Assembly: GCA_021789895.1 (NCBI GenBank)
Contig: JAJYIU010000001.1
Location: forward strand, 1-64,000
Reading direction: 5' to 3'
DNA: 64,000 nt
Origin: Acidobacteriota bacterium
Lineage (GTDB): Bacteria; Acidobacteriota; Terriglobia; Terriglobales; SCQP01
In this document: piece by piece, positions 56,117-64,000 of the stretch
Position numbering within the stretch: the first letter of the stretch is position 1
Layout: each line of letters starts with the position of its first letter
Position numbers and translations under genes: made by a program
The notes under the pieces: generated by a model
Told to the model about the DNA's origin: nothing
Databases searched by the model: none
Seen by the model: only the letters and a program-made list of their open reading frames with translations

Positions 56117-57091
56117 ATGCCGTTGTTTCCTCATCGCCATCTCCGCGCGGAGCGGCGCCAACGTTGCCGGCGCGGCTTCACCATGGTGGAGTTACTGGTC
56201 AGCCTGGGGGTACTGGTTTCGGTGCTGGCGCCGGTGCTGGTGATGTTCAACGGGCTGGAAAAAAACTATACCGGCACGCAGCAACAGGTCAGCCTGCAGA
56301 TGCAAGCCCGCGCGGCACTGAACCTGATGGCCAACGAGATCGAGCTGGCGGGCAGCAATTCGGTCACCGATACGGTGGTGACCTCTACGGTCGGGCCGTG
56401 CACGCCCTGCACCGTTTATGTCGGCGACGGCGCGGCGCTGAATATCGGCGATTGGGTGATCGTCGATCCCGGCAACGCGACTTCCAGCGGCAACTATGAA
56501 ACCGCCCAGGTGCTCAGCTCCGCCGCCGACTACTTTACGGCCGACCTGACCAAATCGCATAACGTCGGCGCGGTCGTCGTCTATCCCGGCTACCCCTATG
56601 CCAGCGGGATTTACGGGGTCAAAGGCAGCTATAGCGGCACTTGTCCCACGGGCGCGGTTTGCGGCAGCGAGCTGCAGTTTTACGGCAACATTTTCGGCGC
56701 CGGCAACTGCCCGACGACCGGCACCTGCTCCTACGGGAAAATCTACTTTATCGAGTACCGCTACGATGCGACCAACCAGCGGCTGCTACGCTCCGCCACC
56801 CCGGTCGCCAACACTACCCTGCAGCCGTTTTATCCCATTTGCGACCACGTCAGCGCGGTGACCTTTGCGCTCTATCCGGACAGCGAGAACGATTATCCCA
56901 GCCTGAATCTCAGCCTGACCATTCAAACGCCTTACATCAACCCGCAGACCGGGCGGAAAGATACGTACAATTTGCAGCGCGGGGTGATCGAGGCGCGCAA
57001 CGTGGCCATTGCCTCGAAGATGATCAACAGCGCCGATGCCAGCAACGTCGCTCCCACCCCGACGAACGTGCCGACGCTGGCTTCACAATGA
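56117..57091 (+). CDS. PilW-like minor pilin
   Basis: 324 residues. The prepilin site is CRRGFTMVELLVSLGVLVSV. The mature part contains two CxxC or close Cys pairs (GPCTPCTVYVGD, CPTTGTCSYGK), probably disulfides. LMANEIELAGSNS is typical of PilW. An in-frame GTG at 56105 overlaps the pilV stop as GTGA and is an alternative start. The stop overlaps the next gene as ATGA. Confidence 0.85.
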   Translation: MPLFPHRHLRAERRQRCRRGFTMVELLVSLGVLVSVLAPVLVMFNGLEKNYTGTQQQVSLQMQARAALNLMANEIELAGSNSVTDTVVTSTVGPCTPCTVYVGDGAALNIGDWVIVDPGNATSSGNYETAQVLSSAADYFTADLTKSHNVGAVVVYPGYPYASGIYGVKGSYSGTCPTGAVCGSELQFYGNIFGAGNCPTTGTCSYGKIYFIEYRYDATNQRLLRSATPVANTTLQPFYPICDHVSAVTFALYPDSENDYPSLNLSLTIQTPYINPQTGRKDTYNLQRGVIEARNVAIASKMINSADASNVAPTPTNVPTLASQ

Positions 57092-58644
57092 AACGCCTGA
57101 TTCCAACCCGCCGCGGTCCCCGGCGCCAACGCGGCCTGGCGCTGGCCACCGTCATTTTTCTGATGGTGGTGCTCGCCTTATTGGCGGGCGCCATCTTGTA
57201 TGCCGCGCAACTGGATACGCTGACCTCCAACAGCTACGCCGCCACCACGCGCGCCGGCTATATCGCCGATGCCGGCCTGCAGCAGGCGCTGAACTGGTTC
57301 CAGCACAACTACTGCTCCGCCAGCCACGTCCCCGCCTGCGCCGGGCTGCAAGAGCCGGTGGGCGATTATGACAACACCAAGACTCCGGTCGCCTGGACGG
57401 TGAACGAGCAGCCGGTGGTGCTCGATGCCAGCGGGGGCAGCTCCAATTATCCCGACCCCGGCACCGTGACGTCCTTCCAGAACACGCTGCAAAACGTCTC
57501 CATCGGGAGCGGCCAGGGCGCGATCGCGGTGAAAGCGACGCTGATCTCCGACACGGTCGAGCATACGATCGAGGGAACACAATCGCTGGAGCGCTGGGAA
57601 GTGCAGGTGACCGGCAGTTGGACCGAGAACGGCGTGACCCTGGCGCAGACAGAAGTGGTTGGCTTCATCGAGGAGGGGATCACCCCGATCACCAATTACG
57701 CCATGTTCTCCACCGGCCAAACCTGCGGCAGCATCACCATGCAGGGAAATTCCTACACCGACAGCTACGACTCCAGCCTGGGTTATGAAGAATCGGTCAG
57801 CTCCACCACCGGCGGCGACATCGGTTCCTATGGCAACATACAGGCCAGCGGCGCGGCGAGCATCGGCGGGAATGCCTACGTGCCCGGCGGGGTGCGGGGC
57901 TCCTGCAGCGCCGGCAATCCGGTCGGCTTCACCCAATCCGGCGGCAACGTCAGCGTGGACGGGCAAATCGAAAGCATGACCTCGCCCTGCCTGACCTGTT
58001 TTCCGCCCCCGCCCATGGTCAGCAACTGCATGGCGAGTAACGATTGCCTGCCCATGCCCAGTCCGGATATCAGCGGCAATATCACCTTGCAGCCGACCTG
58101 CACGCAAGGCAACGACGGCACCACTACCTGCAGCACGGCTTCCATCGGCTATGGCAACCTGGCGCCTTCGGGCGGCACCATCTATTTACCCGCCGGCAGC
58201 AGCACCACCGCCAATGTGTATTACATCAACAGCATGCAGGCTTCCGGCACTACTAATCTGTCGATTTCCGGCACGGGCGAAGTCATTATCAACCTGGTCG
58301 GCTATGGCACGCTGCCGAATGTCACTAATTGCCAGAGCTGCGTTTTTGAGCTTTCCGGCGGCGTGGTGGTCAATCCCTCGCTGGTGCCGAGCAATTTACA
58401 GATCAATTACGCCGGCACCGGCAACATGCTGATTGATACCGGCGATACGACGGCCTCAATGGTGATTTACGCGCCACAGGCAGGGATTTATCTGTCCGGC
58501 AACTCGGGCATTTATGGCAGCCTGCTGGCCAAAAGCATTGCCGAAGGCGGCGCCGCCGGGGTGCATTACGATCGCCGGCTGAAAAACACCACGCTGGTGC
58601 TCGATCCGTTTCAGTTGGTAAGCTGGAACCGGCAAGTGCAATAA
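57088..58644 (+). CDS. PilX-like protein with large beta-rich C-terminal domain
   Basis: 518 residues. The N-terminal PilX-type segment (QRGLALATVIFLMVVLALLA, then TRAGYIADAGLQQALN) is followed by a very large exported domain. It is Gly/Ser/Asn-rich, with short repeats (GGDIGSYGNIQASGAASIGG, GEVIINLVGYGT) of the kind predicted to form a beta-helix, and several Cys (SPCLTCFPPPP, CMASNDC, CQSCVF) likely in disulfides. It is much longer than a normal PilX, so it may be the tip adhesin of this pilus. Confidence 0.8.
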   Translation: MKRLIPTRRGPRRQRGLALATVIFLMVVLALLAGAILYAAQLDTLTSNSYAATTRAGYIADAGLQQALNWFQHNYCSASHVPACAGLQEPVGDYDNTKTPVAWTVNEQPVVLDASGGSSNYPDPGTVTSFQNTLQNVSIGSGQGAIAVKATLISDTVEHTIEGTQSLERWEVQVTGSWTENGVTLAQTEVVGFIEEGITPITNYAMFSTGQTCGSITMQGNSYTDSYDSSLGYEESVSSTTGGDIGSYGNIQASGAASIGGNAYVPGGVRGSCSAGNPVGFTQSGGNVSVDGQIESMTSPCLTCFPPPPMVSNCMASNDCLPMPSPDISGNITLQPTCTQGNDGTTTCSTASIGYGNLAPSGGTIYLPAGSSTTANVYYINSMQASGTTNLSISGTGEVIINLVGYGTLPNVTNCQSCVFELSGGVVVNPSLVPSNLQINYAGTGNMLIDTGDTTASMVIYAPQAGIYLSGNSGIYGSLLAKSIAEGGAAGVHYDRRLKNTTLVLDPFQLVSWNRQVQ

Positions 58645-58816
58645 CGCTCGCCGCCGGCGGCCCAGCCCATTTTGGGAGCGGCGGCGGCGCAGCCCATATT
58701 GGCCCCCGGCCTTCGGCGCAGGCTGGCAGCGACCGGCAGGGCATCCCACCTGACCGCTTGCGCTGCAATCCAAACAGGGGTCTGCAATCGAGCCGAGCGT
58801 TGGAGCATCGTTATTT

Positions 58817-59023
58817 ATGCCATCCCGCATTCCCCCGCAGCCGGCCGGCCTGGGCCGGCGATTTCTGCAAATTACCTGCCGGCATCACTGGATACGGGCC
58901 CGCTGGCGCGACGGAAGCTATGGTTTGCGCTGCCAATACTGCATGCGCGAGTATCCGCATACATGGAATGAGTTGCTGCAGTCGGGGCTGTCGGCGCAGG
59001 CGCAGCGTCAGGACGTCGCCTGA
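58817..59023 (+). CDS. Small zinc-knuckle-like protein, unknown
   Basis: 68 residues. The ATG at 58817 follows GGAGC at 10 bases. It has TCRHHWIRARW and LRCQYCMREYPHTW, a possible single zinc site. It is basic and probably cytoplasmic. It overlaps the convergent glycosyltransferase gene by 16 bp. I do not recognise the family. Confidence 0.5.
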   Translation: MPSRIPPQPAGLGRRFLQITCRHHWIRARWRDGSYGLRCQYCMREYPHTWNELLQSGLSAQAQRQDVA

Positions 59024-59928
59024 GGCCGGGCGGGCGCTTCGACACTGTAGCGGTAAAGCAGCGCATACCAGGGATCGGGCAGCGGCAGGCGCGAATTGAG
59101 CAGCGGAGCCAGGGCCGGCGCGAGGCGCGGCACCAGAGGGCGCGCCCACCGTTTCCGCCAGCGCCGTTTGGGCGGCGCTTGCGCTTCGGCCGCACGAATG
59201 CTGCGCCCGGCATCGGTGGCGTCGAACAATGGCCGCAGCGCGGCATGCCGGCGCCCGCGCTCGACGGCCTGCTCGAAGCTGAAACGCTGATAATGCCAGC
59301 CGCAGGCGGCGGGATGATAGCGCAAGACCAGACCCGAGCGGTGCAATCTCCAGGAGAGCTCGGTATCTTCGAAAGCCGCCGCCGGGAAGCGCTCGTCAAA
59401 CCACCCATGCGCCAGCAGGAACTCGCGTTTCAGGCTTAAATTGCAGGTGTAAAACGAGATGAAATCCAGCCGCGCGCCGGGCTGGAAATGTCCGAAGCCG
59501 AACATCGGGCCGCGTTCTCCCAGCCAGCGCATGAAAGGGGTGGCGCGCATTTCCGGATGCCATTCCACCTTGCCCAGCGCCGCCGCGGCGGCTTCCGGAT
59601 AGCGGCGATGATAGGCCCGGTGTTCCGCCGCCAGGGCGGGGGTGGGGATGACGTCATCGTCGTTGAAGAGCACCAGTTCACCGCTGGCCGCCCGCAGTCC
59701 CAGATTGCGCGCCGCCGCCGGCCCGCGGCGCGGCTGGCGCAGGTAGCGCAAGCGCTCGCCGCCCCAATCCGGCGCCTGCGCCGCCACTTCGGCCGCGGTG
59801 GCGTCACTCGAGCCGTCGTCCACCACCAGAATCTCGTCCGGGGCTTCGGATTGCTCGCGATAGGCCGCCAGCACGCGCGCCAGGGTAGCGGCGCGGTTGT
59901 GGGTGGGAATGATGACGCTGAGGCGCAT
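59008..59928 (-). CDS. Family 2 glycosyltransferase
   Basis: 306 residues. The GT-A fold begins LSVIIPTHNRAATL, with LVVDDGSS, RGPAAARNLGL and the DxD metal motif in LVLFNDDDVIP. The acceptor-side motif FEDTELSWRLHRSG (ED box) follows. It transfers a sugar from a nucleotide donor to an unknown acceptor, probably for surface polysaccharide. The basic C-terminus (PPKRRWRKRWARP) may touch the membrane. Confidence 0.9.
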   Translation of the reverse strand: MRLSVIIPTHNRAATLARVLAAYREQSEAPDEILVVDDGSSDATAAEVAAQAPDWGGERLRYLRQPRRGPAAARNLGLRAASGELVLFNDDDVIPTPALAAEHRAYHRRYPEAAAAALGKVEWHPEMRATPFMRWLGERGPMFGFGHFQPGARLDFISFYTCNLSLKREFLLAHGWFDERFPAAAFEDTELSWRLHRSGLVLRYHPAACGWHYQRFSFEQAVERGRRHAALRPLFDATDAGRSIRAAEAQAPPKRRWRKRWARPLVPRLAPALAPLLNSRLPLPDPWYALLYRYSVEAPARPQATS

Positions 59929-59989
59929 AGGGTGAGCGAAAAGATAAGCGTCACTGGCAGCTAACCGCCATCAGGTAGCAGCCCGGAGC

Positions 59990-61414
59990 TTAGCCGGGCG
60001 AAATTCCGGCGGGATCTTCCAGCAACGGAGCCACGCTTTCGCCCGGCATTGCCAGTTCGCGCGCGGCGGCGCGGCCGCTTTCCAGGCAGTCGGGAATGCC
60101 GATACCCTGGTAGGCGTTGCCCGCCAGTCCCAGGCCCGGCCAGCGGCGCCGCAAAGTTCCGATGCGCTCGCGCCGCCGGCGATGCTCCGGCGTGTACTGG
60201 GCCATCGCCCGCGGCTGGCGCGAGATACGCATCCGGTCGGGGCCGGGGAGCGGCCCCAAGATTTCGCGCAATTCACGCAAGCCCAATTCACGCACGGCGG
60301 CATCGTCGAGTTCCAGCACCGCAGGGTCGCGCCGTCCACCGTAAAACAGCCGCAGCAAAGCCCCGCCGGCCGGGGCGCGACCGGGGAATTTGCGGTGCGA
60401 AAAACTACACGCCAGCATGCGCTTGCCTTCCCGGCGCGGCAACAGCGCGCCGAAGCCGGGCGGCAGCGGCGGGCTCTGGAAATAACCCAGGCTGAGAATC
60501 ATGGCGGAGCCGTAGGGAATGGCAGACAATTCCGCCGCCAATGCCGTGTCGAAGCTGCGCAGCAGCTCGGCCGCCGCCCATGCCGGCAGCGCCAAAATCA
60601 GACGCTCGCTTTGCAGCCGCTCGCCGCCGGCAAGCACCGCCTCCCAACCCGCCGCGGAGGGGCGCAACTGTTCCACGCGCGCGCGGGTGCGCAGGCGCCC
60701 GGGGCCGATGCGCCGCGCGAGCTCGTCCACCAGGCGCTGCAGGCCCGGGCGCAGGGTAGAGAACAAGGGCGCGGCGGGCGCAGCCTGGCGGCGATTGCGC
60801 CAGAGGGCGCGGCCCAGGCTGCCTTCGCGTTTCATGGCGCGCATGCGCGGAGCGATGGCATCCAGGCTCAGCTCTTCCGGCTCGCCGCCATAGACGCCGG
60901 CCAGCAGCGGCGCCGCCAGATATTCCACCGCCTCTTCGCCATAGAGCCGGCCGAGAAAGGCGGCCACCGATTCATCCGCGGGAGGCTGCGGCTCGCCGCG
61001 GGAGAAGAATTCGGCGGCGATGCGCAGCTTGGTGCGCCAGCTCAAGAGGCGAGTGGCGGCGATCGGGCCGAAGCGGGCGGGCGCCAGCAGTTGCCAGCCG
61101 GGAGGCAGCGGCAGCAGCCGCCGGTTGCGCAGGATCAACGTCTGGCGCGCGCGGTCCTGGGAGGCGGTGATTTCATCCCCCAAGCCCAACTCGCGGCAAA
61201 GCTGGGTCAGCGAGCGCTTCATGCCCAGCCAGGAGTCCGGCCCGGCTTCGAATACAAAGCCGTCGGCGGCTTCGGTGGCAATCACGCCGCCGGGACGGGG
61301 CCCGGCTTCCAGCAGCAGAAAATCGTTTTCCTGCCGCGCCAGCAGTTCGTAACCGGCGCCCATTCCGGCAATTCCGGCGCCCACGATCAGCGTACGCACT
61401 CGAGGCGGGCTCAC
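59990..61414 (-). CDS. Protoporphyrinogen oxidase (HemG/HemY type)
   Basis: 474 residues. The FAD-binding GAGIAGMGAGYELLAR motif opens the protein, with LLLEAGPRPGGVI next. The C-terminal FAD motif is GNAYQGIGIPDCLESGR. Length and pattern match oxygen-dependent protoporphyrinogen IX oxidase or coproporphyrinogen III oxidase (HemY); which substrate is used depends on the haem route and is not visible. The start is GTG at 61414 with GGAG upstream. It lies 18 bp after hemE in the same operon. Confidence 0.88.
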   Translation of the reverse strand: MSPPRVRTLIVGAGIAGMGAGYELLARQENDFLLLEAGPRPGGVIATEAADGFVFEAGPDSWLGMKRSLTQLCRELGLGDEITASQDRARQTLILRNRRLLPLPPGWQLLAPARFGPIAATRLLSWRTKLRIAAEFFSRGEPQPPADESVAAFLGRLYGEEAVEYLAAPLLAGVYGGEPEELSLDAIAPRMRAMKREGSLGRALWRNRRQAAPAAPLFSTLRPGLQRLVDELARRIGPGRLRTRARVEQLRPSAAGWEAVLAGGERLQSERLILALPAWAAAELLRSFDTALAAELSAIPYGSAMILSLGYFQSPPLPPGFGALLPRREGKRMLACSFSHRKFPGRAPAGGALLRLFYGGRRDPAVLELDDAAVRELGLRELREILGPLPGPDRMRISRQPRAMAQYTPEHRRRRERIGTLRRRWPGLGLAGNAYQGIGIPDCLESGRAAARELAMPGESVAPLLEDPAGISPG

Positions 61415-61432
61415 GCCGAGGCTCCGCGCGTT

Positions 61433-62464
61433 TCAACCGTTATCTTCATGCACCCATTCCACCACGCGCCGCGCCTGCTCGAGGTCGGTTTCGGGCAGGA
61501 TGCCGTGGCCCAGATTAAAGATATAGCCGGGATGCTCGCGCGTTTGGTCGAGCAGGCGCTTCACCGCGCGCCGCAGATCCTCCGCCGGGGCCAGCATGCG
61601 CGCCGGGTCCAGATTGCCCTGCAGTCCGCAGGAATAGCCCAGCCGGCGCCAGGCGGTATCCAACTCCACCCGCCAATCCAGCCCCAGCACCGCGGCGCCG
61701 GCCTCGTTTAAGGTTTCCAGGTACCCGCCCGTGCCGGTGGAAAAATAAATAACCGGCACGCCCAGCGCCTGCACGGCTTCGATCACCAAGCGGTTATAGG
61801 GCAGCACGAAATGCCGGTAATCGTTTTCCGAAAGCGTGCCGACCCAGCTATCGAACAGTTGTATCACCGCGGCGCCCGCCGCCACCTGCTGGCTGAGCAT
61901 TTCCACCAGCAGGGGACACAGCTTCTGCATCAGCAGCGCCCAGGCGCCGAAATCGGAGTAGAGCAGGCGCTTGGTGGCGAGAAAATTACGGCTGGGGCCG
62001 CCTTCGATCAGATAACTGGCGAGCGTAAACGGGGCGCCGGCGAAGCCGATCACCGGCAGCCGGGGGCCGAAGTGGGCATGGACTTTGGCGACGGCGGCGG
62101 CGATATAGCCCAGATCGCCGCCGCGGTTTTCCGGCAGCGCGGCGATGGCGGCGCGGTCGCGCAGCACGGGCTCGATCGCCGGTCCTTCGCCCGAGCTATA
62201 GCTCAACCGGAAGCCCAGTGGCTCGGCGGGCAGCAGCAGGTCGGAAAAAATAATAGCCCCATCCACGCCCAGCGTTTCTGCGGCTTCGATGGTGATTTCG
62301 GCGGCCAGTTCGGGCCGCCGGCAGAGCGTCAGCAAATCGTGCTGAGCGCGCCGGGCGCGATAGGAGGGCATGTAGCGCCCGGCCTGGCGCATGAACCAGA
62401 CCGGGGTTCGATCCACGGTCTGGCGGCGGCAGGCGCGCAGCAAGCGAGGCTGGGAATTGGGCAT
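61433..62464 (-). CDS. hemE: Uroporphyrinogen decarboxylase
   Basis: 343 residues. The conserved PVWFMRQAGRYMPSYR near the N-terminus holds substrate-binding Arg residues. GFAGAPFTLASYLIEGG and QLFDSWVGTLS follow, then GNLDPARMLAP and FNLGHGILPETD. It decarboxylates uroporphyrinogen III to coproporphyrinogen III. The ATG at 62464 is chosen because TACGCT lies 6 bases upstream; longer frames to 62518 are unlike the family. Confidence 0.95.
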   Translation of the reverse strand: MPNSQPRLLRACRRQTVDRTPVWFMRQAGRYMPSYRARRAQHDLLTLCRRPELAAEITIEAAETLGVDGAIIFSDLLLPAEPLGFRLSYSSGEGPAIEPVLRDRAAIAALPENRGGDLGYIAAAVAKVHAHFGPRLPVIGFAGAPFTLASYLIEGGPSRNFLATKRLLYSDFGAWALLMQKLCPLLVEMLSQQVAAGAAVIQLFDSWVGTLSENDYRHFVLPYNRLVIEAVQALGVPVIYFSTGTGGYLETLNEAGAAVLGLDWRVELDTAWRRLGYSCGLQGNLDPARMLAPAEDLRRAVKRLLDQTREHPGYIFNLGHGILPETDLEQARRVVEWVHEDNG

Positions 62465-62470
62465 GATGGC

Positions 62471-62476
62471 AGCGTA
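62471..62476 (-). promoter_or_regulatory. -10-like hexamer TACGCT, 6 bases before the hemE ATG
   Basis: On the minus strand TGcTACGCT is an extended -10 type element followed by gccatc and the ATG, predicting a leaderless hemE mRNA. Confidence 0.4.
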
Positions 62477-62531
62477 GCATGCGGCGGCGGGCGGCCGGCG
62501 CGAATCGCGGGGGCGCATGCGCGCCCGAATA

Positions 62532-64000
62532 TCAATGACGGAAATGGCGCATGCCGGTGAAGACCATAGCCAAGCCCAGCCGATCGCAAGCGGCGATCAC
62601 TTCGCCATCGCGCACCGAGCCGCCGGGCTGCATCACCGCGGTCACGCCATGGCGGGCGGCTTCCTCCACGCCATCGGGGAAGGGAAAGAAGGCGTCGCTG
62701 GCCAGCACCGTGCCCTGCACCGGCGATTGCGCCTTCATCACCGCCAGCCGCACGGAATCCACCCGGCTCATCTGTCCGGCGCCCACGCCGATGGTTTGCG
62801 TCCCGCGCGTCAACACGATGGCATTGCTTTTGACGTGCTTGGCGACGATCCAGCCGAACTGCAGGCTGGCCATTTCTTCGGCGCTGGGGGCGCGCTGCGT
62901 GACCGTCTGCAATTGCGCCGGATCGAGCGTGGCACGGTCCTCATCCTGCACCAGCAGTCCGCCCGGCAGCGATTTCAAGCGCCAGCCGGCGGCGGCGGAA
63001 CCAGCGCCGGCCGGCGGCGGCACCTCCAGCAGGCGCAGTTGTTTTTTGGCCGCCAGCAGGCGCCGCGCTTCTTCGTCATAGCCAGGCGCGGCGATGCATT
63101 CCACAAACAGCTTGGCGATTTCGGCGGCGGTGGCGCCGTCCACCGTGCGGTTGATGCCGACCACGCCGCCAAAGGCGGAAACCGGATCGCAGGCCAGCGC
63201 CCGCTGCCAGGCCTCGACCAGAGTGGCGGCGGTGGCGCAGCCGGCGGGGTTGGTGTGCTTGATAATCGCGATCGCGGGCGCCGTGAACTCGGCCGCCAAT
63301 TGCCAGCAGGCGTCCAGATCCACCCAGTTGTTATAAGAAAGCTCCTTGCCCTGCAGACAGCGCCCCCAAACCAATCCTGAAGATTGCTGCGGATCGCCGT
63401 AGAGCGCGGCGTGCTGGTGCGGGTTTTCGCCATAGCGCAGGCTGGAAAGCCGGCGATAATGCAGCACGAGCTGATCCGGGAATTCGGCTGCGGGGACGGC
63501 GCCGGCATACTCGAATTTTTCTCCATCCAGGCGCACCCGGGCCAGCGCCGCCGCGATGGCGGCATCATAGGCGGCAATCCGCTCAAAGCATAGCCGCGCC
63601 AGTTCCCAGCGAGTTTGCAGGCTGAGCCGGCGGTTGGCTTCCAGTTCGCCGGCCACGCGATCGTAATCCGCGGGTGCGGTGACCACGCCCACGCCGGGGA
63701 AGTTTTTGGCGGCCGCCCGCACCATGGTGGGGCCGCCGATGTCTATGTTCTCGATCAGATCGTCGAAACTGACGTTGGGACGCGCCGCGGTGGCCTCAAA
63801 CGGATAGAGATTGACCACGAGCAGGTCAATCGGCTGCAGCCCGTGCGCGGCCATCTGCCGCTGGTGTTCCGGGTCGTCGCGCCGGGCCAGCAGCCCAGCA
63901 TGGATTTTCGGATGCAGCGTCTTCACCCGGCCATCCAGCATCTCTGGAAAACCGGTGAAGGAGGAGACGTCCTCCACCGCCAGGCCGGCCTCACGCAGGG
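62532..64000 (-). CDS. purH: Bifunctional AICAR transformylase / IMP cyclohydrolase (N-terminus outside window)
   Basis: About 489 codons are visible; the frame is open to the window end and the first few dozen residues are missing. The N-terminal cyclohydrolase part has TGFPEMLDGRVKTLHPKIH and IDLLVVNLYPF. The transformylase part has RYGENPHQHAALYG, QGKELSYNNWVDLDA, IIKHTNPAGCATA with the catalytic Lys-His, and SDAFFPFPDGVEEAA. It carries out the last two steps of IMP synthesis. It lies 67 bp upstream of hemE on the same strand. Confidence 0.96.
   Translation of the reverse strand, partial: LREAGLAVEDVSSFTGFPEMLDGRVKTLHPKIHAGLLARRDDPEHQRQMAAHGLQPIDLLVVNLYPFEATAARPNVSFDDLIENIDIGGPTMVRAAAKNFPGVGVVTAPADYDRVAGELEANRRLSLQTRWELARLCFERIAAYDAAIAAALARVRLDGEKFEYAGAVPAAEFPDQLVLHYRRLSSLRYGENPHQHAALYGDPQQSSGLVWGRCLQGKELSYNNWVDLDACWQLAAEFTAPAIAIIKHTNPAGCATAATLVEAWQRALACDPVSAFGGVVGINRTVDGATAAEIAKLFVECIAAPGYDEEARRLLAAKKQLRLLEVPPPAGAGSAAAGWRLKSLPGGLLVQDEDRATLDPAQLQTVTQRAPSAEEMASLQFGWIVAKHVKSNAIVLTRGTQTIGVGAGQMSRVDSVRLAVMKAQSPVQGTVLASDAFFPFPDGVEEAARHGVTAVMQPGGSVRDGEVIAACDRLGLAMVFTGMRHFRH

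Noticed and set aside
60182-61711. 509-codon plus-strand frame
   Set aside because: Antisense to hemG and hemE, Gln/Arg/Ala-rich, no domain.

Overview
The window is dense, G+C-rich bacterial chromosome with 50 supported protein genes on both strands, a candidate leader-peptide ORF, no tRNA or rRNA, no CRISPR and no recognisable transposase. Protein content points to Acidobacteriota. The markers are a TonB-dependent receptor with an N-terminal carboxypeptidase-like regulatory domain, a secreted SBBP-repeat/choice-of-anchor protein, a lipoprotein with LVIVD and putative-Ig repeats, Hfq next to HflX, and several small zinc-ribbon proteins I cannot name. This is inference from gene content; no marker RNA is present.

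Layout. 1-2107: a truncated histidine-kinase-type protein made of tandem 92-residue HAMP units. 2582-8773: RlpA-like protein, a large membrane protein, a stand-alone CheB esterase, mannose-1-phosphate guanylyltransferase and an M48 protease. 8813-10992: two-component pair. 11244-13202: TlyA methyltransferase converging on ArgJ. 13346-18897: SBBP protein, sugar kinase, HAD phosphatase, zinc-ribbon protein. 18898-19400: a long non-coding stretch with structured leaders on both strands. 19401-28962: acyl-CoA dehydrogenase, MutY, RecX/PilT, a C45-type lipoprotein, MBL hydrolase, O-methyltransferase, TruB, S1/P1 nuclease. 29210-36977: YdcH-like protein, TonB receptor, sulfurtransferase with a coupled small protein, repeat lipoprotein. 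37204-43819: Hfq-HflX, Ogt, DnaC-like ATPase, ribosomal protein S1, a histone-H1-like tail protein, HU/IHF and an XRE regulator. 43816-49408: adenosine-deaminase family enzyme, ProC, then RlmN, an unknown protein and a RumA/RlmD-type methyltransferase as one overlapping unit. 49409-50176: an A+T-rich island. 50177-54648: ComEC, two small unknowns, LarE. 54985-58644: four overlapping type IV minor-pilin-type genes. 58817-64000: small zinc protein, family 2 glycosyltransferase, HemG, HemE and a truncated PurH.

The genes are mostly housekeeping (translation and rRNA modification, DNA repair, haem, purine, proline and arginine synthesis) mixed with envelope functions (type IV pili plus PilT and ComEC, which together suggest DNA uptake and twitching).

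The most interesting signals are regulatory. A 21-codon proline-rich reading frame, then a terminator, then proC looks like a proline attenuator. Seven genes have a -10-like hexamer only 6-7 bases before the start codon, suggesting leaderless mRNAs. Three overlapping gene pairs use TTG as the downstream start inside a TTGA overlap. Structured non-coding leaders precede the zinc-ribbon gene, the acyl-CoA dehydrogenase gene and the sulfurtransferase gene.
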